From NCBI GenBank assembly GCA_963662155.1, contig OY759268.1:9230868-9294867 (forward strand): a DNA stretch of 64,000 nucleotides. The letters are read 5' to 3'. The translations under genes were made by a program, and so were the position numbers. The stretch's first letter is position 1, and each line of letters begins with the position of its first letter. This DNA comes from Lamellibrachia columna (taxonomy: Eukaryota; Annelida; Polychaeta; Sabellida; Siboglinidae). Shown one piece after another: positions 1 to 12,463 of this stretch. The notes beneath the pieces were generated by a model. The model was not told the DNA's origin, ran no database searches, and was given only the letters and a program-made list of their open reading frames with translations.

Positions 1-34
1 CATGCAACAATTACATTGCGTGAATGGTGTGTAC

Positions 35-139
35 ACAATGTAGGCCACTGTAGCCGGTAGTACAAACACATGTGTAGCCTTGTAATTCTTCGATACACTT
101 AGCGCCGTTTTGGCAAGGGTTGCCGCTAAACTCTTTCAT
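35..139 (-). pseudogene. Relic EGF exon of the right-array C1 type
   Basis: Reverse-strand translation gives an EGF-like stretch (NPCQNGAKC, then [12 protein letters not shown]) closest to the C1 EGF of the right array. The first cysteine is replaced by Phe, and the acceptor AG sits two bases away from the C1 position, so phase 1 entry would meet a stop. No good donor follows the last cysteine. It looks like a dead exon left from the ancestral unit. Positions 140-512 to its right show only AT-rich intron-like sequence. Confidence 0.55.
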
Positions 140-512
140 CTGTTATATTCAAACACTGACTTGTGTTCCAAATAAATGTTTCAAAATATTCAATGTTAAT
201 CCAGCTCTAACATTCAACGCTTGATCGCATGATATATTATGTTATACAACGTCCGAAGATGTGGACAAAAACGTCTTGAATCTAAGCAATATCAACACGA
301 CAGGGCAGCAACTTAAACAATTTAATAAGTTTTAAATATAACACAGTTCATGTGAACGCGCCAGTAGATACCGAAAGCAAAAGTACCTCAGCAATAAAAT
401 ATTCCGGATCTCAATATCCGTCGTTAAAACATGGCGTGCTGCTGCAATCGGTGATTTTGTTAAAATAATTAATACTATTGTTTTATTTAAGTTGTCTGCG
501 TGAATCAGTAGA

Positions 513-604
513 ATGTGCAGAGACATTTGTACTCAGAACCGTCGTTTTACTAATACATTGTGCACCGTTTTCGCAAGGTGTATACTTGCAGAAACCGGCA
601 ACAT
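513..604 (-). pseudogene. Relic EGF exon (E0), frameshifted
   Basis: The reverse strand reads FCKYTPCENGAQCIS, matching the E-type EGF exons further right. One base is missing after the third-cysteine region compared with intact copies. Homology is lost after the C4-C5 region and the acceptor AG is gone. It marks the left-most E position. Positions 605-1107 carry intron sequence like that beside other E exons, including a motif near 850 shared with about 5335. Confidence 0.5.
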
Positions 605-1107
605 ATGTGAGAGAAACAACGTGATGAAATGAACACGTTATCTTTACATATCTTTATATATTTAAGCTATATGGAAAAACAGTTTTAAAGATAGAAATTA
701 ATTAAACAATTTGATTGGCCGATATACGATGCTCTAACAAAATAACAGATAAAAAGTGTTTTTATATAGTCCAAATCAAAGCAACGACTACAACCAAAGG
801 CTAATAAGTATATATGACTGAGTCGTCAATTTGACGAAAGCCGAATTTCGTTTCAGCATGTAAAATGAAAATTTTGTCTGTGACCGAATACAATAGGAAT
901 CATTTCATAACAAACCTACCCAATATATTAAATACGCAGTGAAAAGTTATTCCACACAGGTTTTTTAAAGTTCTGTTACACAAAGCAGTGTTAACTTAAT
1001 GTAACCGTAACAATGACTCGAATGTTGAAGACTTAGATGGCTATTTTATGTGCAGTCCAATTACACCGTCAATATCGATTAATTGCATAAAAGTGCTTTT
1101 CCGGTAC

Positions 1108-1162
1108 CTGGAGATTGTGATGACGCTGCCGGGATAGAGATAGAGACAGTTGAAGCTGACAT
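1108..1162 (-). pseudogene. Thr-rich exon, donor-side half (split by LINE)
   Basis: This is the 3' part of a Thr-rich exon ending ...SQSP|G at a GTACCGG donor, as in neighbouring copies. Alignment to the other copies breaks off near 1162, where LINE sequence starts. A six-base insertion (AGATAG) precedes the break. The missing 5' half is found at 3151-3211, so the exon is disrupted by about 2 kb. Confidence 0.6.
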
Positions 1163-1496
1163 CAACAATAATGTACCAGTGAAAGCCAAGGAAGACAATG
1201 AAGCTGATAAAATCACACGGTGGGAAAAATATTTTCAGACCATTCTGAACAGACCAGAACTCTATGTCATAGCAGATATACTAGCAGCATGAGAGGACCT
1301 GGACATCAACATAGATACACCAACCATGGAAGAGGTGAAAGCAGCGATCAAGGAAATGAAGAGTTGTAAGGCAGCAGGAGTGGATGGAGTGACAGCAGAA
1401 ATGATAAAAACAGAAGAAACAGAGACACCACGGTTACTAACAGAGATTTTCAGAAATATTTGATAAAGTGAAGAGACACCAGACACATGCAAGACT

Positions 1497-2820
<1,324 letters not shown>

Positions 2821-3150
2821 TAAGAAAGGGGCTAAACCGCCGAGAGGGACAGTACAACTGCCATAGACAGGAAATAAAGGCAGTTGGTTATTTAGAAGAG
2901 CTAAGCATACACAGGTTGAGCAAATAATTCTATCAGGGATGTAATGGGAAGCACAGGACAGGAATATCTAAATTGCCGAAGGATGGCAATTAACACGGTA
3001 GTCCAGTTCCTATGTAGGAAGAAGTTGGATTTGTGGGGATGTTTTGTTGGGAGGACTGATATGAACATGCCTGATGTGCTTCATCTTAGAGGAAATTAAT
3101 ACCACTATTTATTTCAGTTGCATTTCGCATTAAAATAGTTTATAGACAAG

Positions 3151-3211
3151 GATGTTGCAGGCGGTGCTGTAGCTGTTATTGGACGAACGGGTGATGTAGT
3201 TGATGCAGACG
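3151..3211 (-). pseudogene. Thr-rich exon, acceptor-side half (split by LINE)
   Basis: This is the 5' part of the exon whose 3' part is at 1108-1162. The acceptor CGAATATAG is intact and the reading ASASTTSPVRP ... PPAT matches the other copies. Positions 3212-3597 hold intron sequence only. Confidence 0.6.
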
Positions 3212-3597
3212 CTATATTCGACGGAAAAGTAGAAAGAAAAATTAATTTCGTAGATACACATGCTTAACGAATTTCAAATAACTACGACGTTGCGTCTTCC
3301 GATTTGGAAAAATGGATTCACCTTTGGAAGTATGTGGTGCACAGAAATACAGTTTTCTTTTGTAATTATCATAGTAAAAAGTCAATAGAATTATAGCTTT
3401 TTATTTTCATTATTGATATAGTCTAATAAAACGATCTTCTACACAAGTTTCTTAATTAAAGATCTGTTACACAAAGCACTGTTAAAAAAAATTAACTATA
3501 ACATTGACTCGAATGTTGAAGACGGAAGTGGTTATTTTATTTGCTGTGCTTTTCGCCGTCAATATCGATTAATTGCATAAAAGTACGTTTCCGGTAC

Positions 3598-3711
3598 CTG
3601 GAGATTCTTTTGAAGTTGCCGGGATAGATACAGTTGATATTGACGTTGCCGATGTTGCAGGCCGTGCTGTAGTTGTTGATGGCCGAACGGGTATGGTAGT
3701 TGTTGCAGAAG
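3598..3711 (-). CDS. Thr-rich exon (beta-like) with mutated acceptor
   Basis: A 38-codon open Thr/Ser/Pro-rich module ([18 protein letters not shown]...SPG) with a normal GTACCGG donor. The acceptor, ATATAG in sister copies, is ATAA here (G to A at plus 3712), so the exon may be skipped. Skipping would keep the frame because the exon is symmetric. Confidence 0.5.
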
Positions 3712-4094
3712 TTATACGAGACGGAATAATAGAGAAAAACTTTAATTTAGTAAACACACTTGCTTAACGAATGTCAAATTAACTACGACATTACGTCATC
3801 CGATTTGGAAGAATGGATTCACCTTTGGATGTAGATGGTGTAAAGAAATACAATTTCCTTATGTAATTATCATTATAAAAAAAATTAGTAGAATTATTGC
3901 ATTTCGTTTACATTATTGATATAGCCTGGTCAAACGATTTTTCACACAGGTTTTTTATTTGAAGATCTGTCAAACCAAGCAGTTTTGATATAATTGACTT
4001 GAATGTTGAAGACGGAAGTGGCTATTTTATTTATTTAGTGTGCAATGTTATTCCGTCAAAATCGATTAATTGCATAAAAGTACGTTTCCGGTAC

Positions 4095-4202
4095 CTGGAG
4101 ATTGTGTTGAAGTTGCACGGATAGATACAGTTGATATTGACTTTTCCGGTGTTGCAGGCCGTGCTGTAGTTGGGCGAACGGGTGTTAAAGTTGTTGCATA
4201 AG
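4095..4202 (-). CDS. Thr-rich exon (delta position)
   Basis: 36 codons, open, with acceptor CATACAG and donor GTACCGG, both phase 1. Two codons shorter than the usual 38. It reads YATTLTPVRPTTARP...STQSP. It lies about 0.86 kb left of the next EGF exon, the usual delta spacing. Positions 4203-4952 are intron. A 79-codon minus frame there (4550-4789) is judged non-coding. Confidence 0.55.
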
Positions 4203-4952
4203 CTGTATGAGACGGAATAGTAAATAAAAACATAAATTTTTCAGACACACATACTTAACGAATGTCAAATTAACTACGATATCACGTCATCCGAATTGAA
4301 ACAATGGATTCACCTTTGCAAGTACGTGGTGCAAAGAAATACAATTTTCTTACGTAATTATATTTGAACAAATTCAGTAACATTATAGCTTTTGGTTTGC
4401 ATTATTGATATAGCCTGATCAAACGATATTCAAAAGATTGAAACGAAATTTCAAAAGATTCTTCGCATAACACGACAAAAAAGTAGCAATACAAACACGA
4501 GAAGATTCACAAAAATCGTAGCAAATGGGGAAATATAATGAATAGAATTTCACCAAAAACCATTGTGAGAATAAAAAATAACGCGACTCAATGTTGTGTT
4601 TTCAGATTTTCGCTTGTCATTTTCCAACTGAATATATTTATATTGTTCTACCATATTAGAAACACATACTGATATAATAAAGAGGGAATTATTTTCGGCA
4701 TTATTTGCTGAATAGTTATGATCTATACCAAATAATGTTGAGGTAAATGACACAGCCAAACGATATCCGCTTTGGAAGAATCGAAACACCTATACAAAAA
4801 ATAAGGTTTTCTTATTTAGTCATTACTGTACAAATTCAGTATCATTATAGTTAATTTTTCCATTATTCATATATTCTGAACAAACAGTGTTCAATAGATT
4901 GAAACGAAAGTTCGAAAGGCACGTTGAACTACTAAGATGTAGGCAGACATAC

Positions 4953-5711
4953 CGGTCTCGCAATCTTCTCCCGTGTAACCAGGAACGCATAGACATTGGT
5001 ACGCAGTACCGTCTTTTTGACTAATACATGTGCCACCGTTTTTGCAAGGTGTATACTTGCACAAGCCTGTAAAATCTGTGAGAGAAACAACGTGATCAAA
5101 TTAACACATTATTTTAATATATCTTTAGATTGTTTCTGCTACATGAAAACACAATTATGCAGAAGAAAATTAATTAAGCATATTTAATGTCCGATATATG
5201 TCGCTCTAACACAATTGCAGATAAAATTGTTATTTAAATAGTCCACGTATTCATACAATCAAACCAACGACTAAAACCAAGGGCTAATCAATAACTTTGA
5301 GTGATTCGTCAAATTGACGAAAGACGAATTTCGTTTCAGCAGCTCAAATGGAAATTTTCTGTGGACCAATACAATAATTACTAATTATTTCATAATATGT
5401 ATTCCAATTAAGTAAACACGCATTGAAAATTTATTCCACAATGGTTTCTTCTCTGAATACTTGTTACACCAAGCAGTGTTGATATAGTGTCAATGTAACA
5501 ATGACTCCAATGTTGAAGTCGGGAGTGGCTACTTTATTTCCAGTCCAACTGTATACTGTCAATATCGATTAATTGTCTAAAAGTACGTTTCCGGTACCTG
5601 GAGATTGTGTTGAAGTAGCCGGGATGGATACAGTTGATATTGACGTTGCCGATGTTGCAGGCCGGGTTGTAGTTGTTGTTGGGCGAACGGATGCTGTCGT
5701 TGTTGTATAAG
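4953..5711 (-). CDS. Array A unit 1: EGF exon + one Thr exon
   Basis: EGF exon 4953-5075 (41 codons, all six cysteines, reading [16 protein letters not shown]... to CETG, donor GTATGT). Thr-rich exon 5598-5711 (38 codons, [17 protein letters not shown]..., acceptor GATATAG, donor GTACCGG). Only one Thr exon lies between this EGF and the next. Its donor-side intron (about 5400-5560) is of the alpha class while the exon itself is of the delta class. This points to an alpha/delta crossover near 5555-5570 that removed the middle cassettes. Confidence 0.6.
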
Positions 5712-6473
5712 CTATATCAGTCGGAATAATAAATAAAATCCTTACTTTTTTAAACAAAAATACTGAACGAAAATCAAATTAACTACGGCATTGCGTCATC
5801 CGAATTCAAACAATGGATTTACCTTTGGAAGTAATTGGTGCAAAGAAATATAATTTTCTTACGTAATTATGTTTGTACAAATTCAGTAACATTATAGCTT
5901 TTGATTTACATTATTGATATATCCTCATCAAACGATATTCAAAGATTTAAACGAAATTTCAAAAGATTCTTCGCACGACTCGACAACAAAGTAGCAATAA
6001 AAACCCGAGCAGTTTCACAAAATTCGTAGCAAGTGGGGAAATATAATAAAAAATCACATCAAAAAGCATTATGAGAATTAAAAAAATAGCTCGATTCCAG
6101 GTTGTGTTTTCAGATTTTCGCTTATCATATTCCAACTGAATTTATTGATATAGTTCTTCCATATAAGAAACGCATACTGATGTAATAAAGAGTAAATTAT
6201 TTTCGGCATTATCTGCTGAATAGTTGAGAACTATAAAAACTAATTTTTAGGTAAGAGACACAGCCAAACGACATCCGCTTTGGAAGAATGGTTTCACCTA
6301 TGAAAGTGGATTATACAAACAATAAAATTTTCTGATGTAGTCATTATTGTACTAATTCAGTATTATTATATTTCCTTTTTCCATTATTCATATAGTCTGA
6401 ACAAACGATGTTCAATAGATTGAAACGAAAGTTCAAAAGGCACGTTGAACTCCTAAGACGTAAGCAAACATAC

Positions 6474-8205
6474 CGGTCTCGCAATCTTCTCCCGTGTAAC
6501 CAGGAACGCATAGACATTTGTACGTAGAACCGTCTTTTTCACTAATACATGTGGCTCCGTTTTCGCAAGGTTTATACTTGCACAAGCCTGTAAAATCTGT
6601 GACATAAACAACGTGATCAAATGAACACATCAGTTTAATATATCTATAGATTGTGTTGTGCTACATGGAAACACAATTATGCAGTTGGAAATTAATTAAG
6701 CATATTTAATGTTCGATATACGTCGCTTTAACACAATTGCAGATAAAGTTGTCATTTAAATAGTCCACCTATTCGTCAATTTGACGGAAGCTAAATTACG
6801 TTTCAGCAGTTCAAATGAAAATTGTCCGTGATAATATTTTCTCTCTGTTCCAATACTATAATTACTAATCATTTCATAAAATGTATTCAATTAAAGTAAA
6901 CACGCATTGAAAGCTTATTTCACAAAGGTTTTTATATGAATATCTGTTACACCAAGCAGTGTTGATATAATGTCACTGCAACAATGACTAAAATGTTGAA
7001 GTCGGAAGTGGTTATTTTATTTGCAGTCCAATTTAATACCGTCAATATAGATTAATTCTTAAAAGTGCGATTCATTTACCTGAATATTGTATTGACGTTG
7101 CCGGGATAGATGCAGATGATATTGACGTTGCCGATGTTGCAGGCCGTACTGTAGTTGTTGTTGGACGAACGGGTGATGTAGCTGTTGCAGAAGCAATATG
7201 CGACGGAAAAGTAGAAAGAAACATTAATGTTGTAGATATATATATGCTAAACGAATGTCAAATAACTACGGCATTCCGTCATTCCATTTGGAGAAATGGA
7301 TTCACCTTTGGAAGTAGGTGGTGCAAAGAAATACAATTTTCTTTTGTAATTATCATTATAAAAAAATTAAGTAGAATTATAACTTTTTGTTTTCATTATT
7401 GATGTAGTCTGATAAAACGATATTCCACACAGGTTTTTTATTTGAGGATCTGTTACACCAAGCAGTGTTTAAAAAATGTAAATATAACATTAACTCGAAT
7501 GTTGAAGACGGAAGTGGCTATTTTTTTTGGCAAGGCAATTTTATACCGTCAATATCGATTAATTGCATAAAAGTACGTTTCCGTTACCTGGAGATTTTGT
7601 TGAAGTTGCCGGGATAGATACAGTTGATATTGACTTTGCCGATGTTGCAGGCGGAACTGTAGTTGTTGATGTCCGAACGGGTATTGTAGTTGTTGCAGAA
7701 GCTATATGAGACGGAACAATAGAGAAACACTTTTATTTTGTAAACACACATGATTATCGAATATCAAATTAACTACGACATTACGTCATTCGATTTGGAA
7801 AAATGGGTTCACCATTGGAAGTAGATGGTGTAAAGAAATGCAATTTACTGGTGTAATTATCATTGTAAAAACTGAGTAGAATGATAGCTTTTCGTTTACA
7901 TTATAGATATAGTCTGAGAAAACGATATTCCAAACAGGTTTTTTATTTGAAGATATGTTAAACCAAGCATTATTGATAAAATGTAACTCTAACATTGAAT
8001 CTAACGTTGAAGACGGAAGTGGCTTTTTTATTTGCAGTGCAATTGTGTACCGTAAATATCGATTAATTGCCTAAAAGTAGGTTTCCGGTACCTGGAGATT
8101 GTGTTGAAGTAGCCGGGATGGATACAGTTGATATTAACATTGCCGATGTTGCAGGCCGGGTTGTAGTTGTTGTTGGGCGAACGGATGCTGTCGTTGTTGT
8201 ATAAG
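6474..8205 (-). CDS. Array A unit 2: EGF + alpha, beta, delta Thr exons
   Basis: EGF exon 6474-6596 is intact ([16 protein letters not shown]). Thr exons: alpha 7080-7246, beta 7588-7701, delta 8092-8205. Beta and delta are open, 38 codons, with AG/GT edges. The alpha copy has two extra bases in its TA-rich acceptor side (near 7239-7246), which puts a stop in frame if the extended acceptor is used, so it is probably dead. Introns of 380-880 bp separate the exons and show no other coding signal. Confidence 0.6.
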
Positions 8206-8966
8206 CTATATCAGTCGGAACAATAAATAAAATCCTTACTTTTTTATACAAAAATACTGAACGAAAATCAAATTAACTACGGCATTGCGTCATCCGAATT
8301 CAAACAATGGATTTACCTTTGGAAGTACTTGGTGCAAAGAAATACAATTTTCTTACGTAATTATAATTGTACAAATTCAGTAACATTATAGCTTTTGGTT
8401 TGCATTATTGATATATCCTCATCAAACGATATTCAAAGATTTAAACGAAATTTCAAAAGATTCTTCGCATGACTCGACAGCAAAGTAGCAATACAAACCC
8501 GAGCAGTTTCACAAAAATCGTAGCAAGTGGGGAACTATAATAAAAAATCACATCAAAAAGCATTGTGATAATAAAAAAATAGCTCGATTCCATGTTGTGC
8601 TTTCAGATTTTCGCTTGTCATATTCCAACTGAATATATTGATATTGTTCTTCCATATTAGAAACGCATACTGATGTAATAAAGAGTAAATTATTTTCGGC
8701 ATTATCTGCTGAATAGTTGAGAACTATAAAAACTAATTTTGAGGTAAGAGACACAGCCAAACGACATCCGCTTTGGAAGAATGGTTTCACCTATGAAAGT
8801 GGATTATACAAAAAATAAAATTTTCTGATGTAGTCATTATTGTACTAATTCAGTATTATTATATTTCCTTTTTCCATTATTCATATAGTCTGAACAAACG
8901 ATGTTCAATAGATTGAAACGAAAGTTCAAAAGGCACGTTGAACTCCTAAGACTTAAGCAAACATAC

Positions 8967-11703
8967 CGGTCTCGCAATCTTCTCCCGTGTAACCAGGAAC
9001 GCATAGACATTTGTACGCAGAACCGTCTTTTTCACTAATACACGTGGCACCGTTTTCGCAAGGTTTATACTTGCACAAGCCTGTAAAATCTGTGAGATAA
9101 ACAACGTGATCAAATGAACACATCATTTCAATATATCTATAGATTGTGTTGTGCTACATGGAAACACACAATTATGCAGTTGGAAATTAATTAAGCATAT
9201 TTAATGTTCGTTATACGTCGCTTTAACACAATTGCAGATAAAGTTGTCATTTAAATAGTCCACCTATTCGTCAATTTGACGGAAGCTAAATTACGTTTCA
9301 GCAGTTCAAATGAAAATTGTCCGTGATAATTTTTTCTCTCTGTTCCAATACTATAATTACTAATCATTTCATAAAATGTATTCAATTAAAGTAAACACGC
9401 ACTGAAAACTTATTCCACAAAGGTTTTTTATCTGAATATCTGTTACACCAAGCAGTGTTGATATAATGTCACTGCAACAATGACTCCAATGTTGAAGTCG
9501 GAAGTGGTTATTTTATTTGCAGTCCAATTTAATACCGTCAATATAGATTAATTCTTAAAAGTGCGATTCATTTACCTGAATATTGTATTGACGTTGCCGG
9601 GATAGATGCAGATGATATTGACGTTGCCGATGTTGCAGGCCGTACTGTAGTTGTTGTTGGACGAACGGGTGATGTAGCTGTTGCAGAAGCAATATGCGAC
9701 GGAAAAGTAGAAAGAAACATTAATGTTGAAGATATATATGCTAAACGAATGTCAAATAAATACGGCATTACGTCATTCCATTAGGAGAAATGGATTCAAC
9801 TTTGGAAGTAGGTGGTGCAAAGAAATACAATTTTCTTTTGTAATTATCATTATAAAAATTCAGTACAATTATAGCTTTTTGTTTTCATTATTAATGTAGT
9901 GTGATAAAACGATATTCCACACAGGTTTTTTATTTGAAGATCTGTTACACCAAGCAATGTTTAAAAAATGTAAATATAACATTAACTCGAATGTTGAAGA
10001 CGGAAGTGGCTATTTTTTTTTGCAAGGCACTTTTATACCGTCAATATCGATTAATTGCATAAAAGTACGTTTCCGTTACCTGGAGATTCTTTTGAAGTTG
10101 CCGGGATAGATACAGTTGATATTGACGTTGCCGATGTTGCAGGCGGAACTGTAGTTGTTGATGTCCGAACGGGTATTGTAGTTGTTGCAGAAGCTATATG
10201 AGACGGAACAATAGAGACAAACTTTTATTTTGTAAACACACATGATTATCGTATATCAAATTAACTACGACATTACGTCATTCGATTTGGAAAAATGGAT
10301 TCACCTTTGGAAGTAGATGGTGTAAAGAAATGCAATTTACTGGTGTAATTATCATTGTAAAAACTGAGTAGAATGATAGCTTTTCGTTTACATTATAGAT
10401 ATAGTCTCAGAAAACGATATTCCAAACAGGTTTTTTATTTGAAGATATGTTAAACCAAGCATTGTTGATATAATGTAACTCTAACATTGACTCTAACGTT
10501 GAAGACGGAAGTGGCTTTTTTATTTGCATTGCAATTGTGTACCGTAAATATCGATTAATTGCCTAAAAGTACGTTTCCGGTACCTGGAGATTGTGTTGAA
10601 GTTGCCGGGATGGATACAGTTGATATTGACGTTGCCGCTGTTGCAGGCCGGGCTGTAGTTGTTGTTGGGCGAACGGGTGATGTAGGTGTTGCAGAAGCAA
10701 TATGCGACGGAAAAGTAGAAAGAAACATTAATGTTGTAGATATATATGCTAAATGAATGTAAATAACTACGGCATTACGTCATTCCATTTGGAGAAATGG
10801 ATTCACCTTTGGAAGTAGGTGGTGCAAAGAAATACAATTTTCTTTTGTAATTATCATTATAAAAATTCAGTAGAATTATAGCTTTTTGTTTTCATTATTG
10901 ATGTAGTCTAATAAAACGATATTCCACACAGGTTTTTTATTTGAAGATCTGTTACACCAAGCAGTGTTTAAAAAATGTAAATATAACATTAACTCGAAAG
11001 ATGAAGACGGAAGTGGCTATTTTTTTTGGCAAGGCAATTTTATACCGTCAATATCGATTAATTGCATAAAAGTACGTTTCCGTTACCTGGAGATTCTGTT
11101 GAAGTTGCCGGGATAGATACAGTTGATATTGACGTTGCCGATGTTGCAGGCAGAACTGTAGTTGTTGATGTCCGAACGGGTATTGTAGTTGTTGCAGAAG
11201 CTATATGAGACGGAACAATAGAGAAACACTTTTATTTTGTAAACACACATGATTATCGAATATCAAATTAACTACGACATTACGTCATTCGATTTGGAAA
11301 AATGGGTTCACCATTGGAAGTAGATGGTGTAAAGAAATGCAATTTACTGGTGTAATTATAATTGTAAAAACTTAGTAGAATGATAGCTTTTCTTTTACAT
11401 TATATATATATTCTGAGAAAACGATATTCCAAACAGGTTTTTTATTTAAAGATATGTTAAACCAAGCATTGTTGATAAAATGTAACTCTAACATTGATTC
11501 TAATGTTGAAGACGGAAGTGGATTTTTTATTTGCAGTGCAATTGTGTACCGTAAATATCGATTAATTGCCTAAAAGTACGTTCTCGTACCTGGAGATTGT
11601 GTTGAAGTAGCCGGGATGGATACAGTTGATATTGACGTTGCCGATGTTGCAGGCCGGGTTTTAGTTGTTGTTGGGCGAATGGATGCTGTCGTTGTTGTAT
11701 AAG
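8967..11703 (-). CDS. Array A unit 3: EGF + five Thr exons
   Basis: EGF exon 8967-9089. Thr exons: alpha 9576-9740, beta 10080-10193, gamma 10584-10748, beta 11087-11200, delta 11590-11703. Alpha and gamma are 55 codons if the upstream acceptor TTTAG is used, because the usual ATATAG reads ATATTG. Beta and delta are 38 codons. All donors are GT in phase 1. The unit equals a three-exon unit plus one beta-gamma pair of about 1.0 kb. Confidence 0.6.
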
Positions 11704-12463
11704 CTATATCAATCGGAATAATAAATAAAATCCTTACTTTTTTATACAAAAATACTGAACGAAAATCAAATTAACTACGGCATTACGTCATCCGAATTCA
11801 AACAATGGATTTACCTTTGGAAGTACTTGGTGCAAAGAAATACAATTTTCTTACGTAATTATAATTGTACAAATTCAGTAACTTTATAGCTTTTGGTTTA
11901 CATTATTGATATATCCTGATCAAACGATATTGAAAGATTTAAACGAAATTTCATAAGATTCTTCGCATGACTCGACAGCAAAGTAGCAATACAAACCCGA
12001 GCAGTTTCACAAAAATCGTAGCAAGTGGGGAAATATAATAAAAGATCACATCAAAAAGCATTGTGAGAATAAAAAAATAGCTCGATTCCAGGTTGTGTTT
12101 TCAGATTTTCGCTTGTCATATTCCAACTGAATATATTGATATTGTTCTTCCATATTAGAAACGCATACTTATGTAATAAAGAGTAAATTATTTTCGGCAT
12201 TATCTGCTGAAAAGTTGAGAACTATAAAAACTAATTTTGAGGTAAGAGACAGCCAAACGACATCCGCTTTGGGAAAATGGTTTCACCTATGAAAGTGGAT
12301 TATACAAAAAATAATTTTTTTTTGATGTAGTCATTATTGTACTAATTCAGAATTTTTATATTTCCTTTTTCCATTATTCATATAGTCTGAACAAACTATG
12401 TTCAATAGATTGAAACGAAAGTTCAAAAGCCACGTTGAACTCCTAAGACGTAAGCAAACATAC

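Noticed and set aside
8548..8790. Conserved minus-strand frame of 80 codons between delta and EGF exons (also near 4550, 23528, 26018, 28508, 34008)
   Set aside because: Copies at about 12.2, 16.7, 21.2 and 32.2 kb carry a two-base deletion (ACACAGCC to ACAGCC) that breaks it, and no splice sites in phase 1 bracket it. It persists only because the repeat does.
10559..10756. Plus-strand open frames over the Thr-rich exons (about 60-90 codons, Val/Ala/Asp-rich) recurring in many units
   Set aside because: They are the antisense of Thr-rich codons, start without ATG in most cases and show no family motif. Splice edges and EGF partners support the minus strand.
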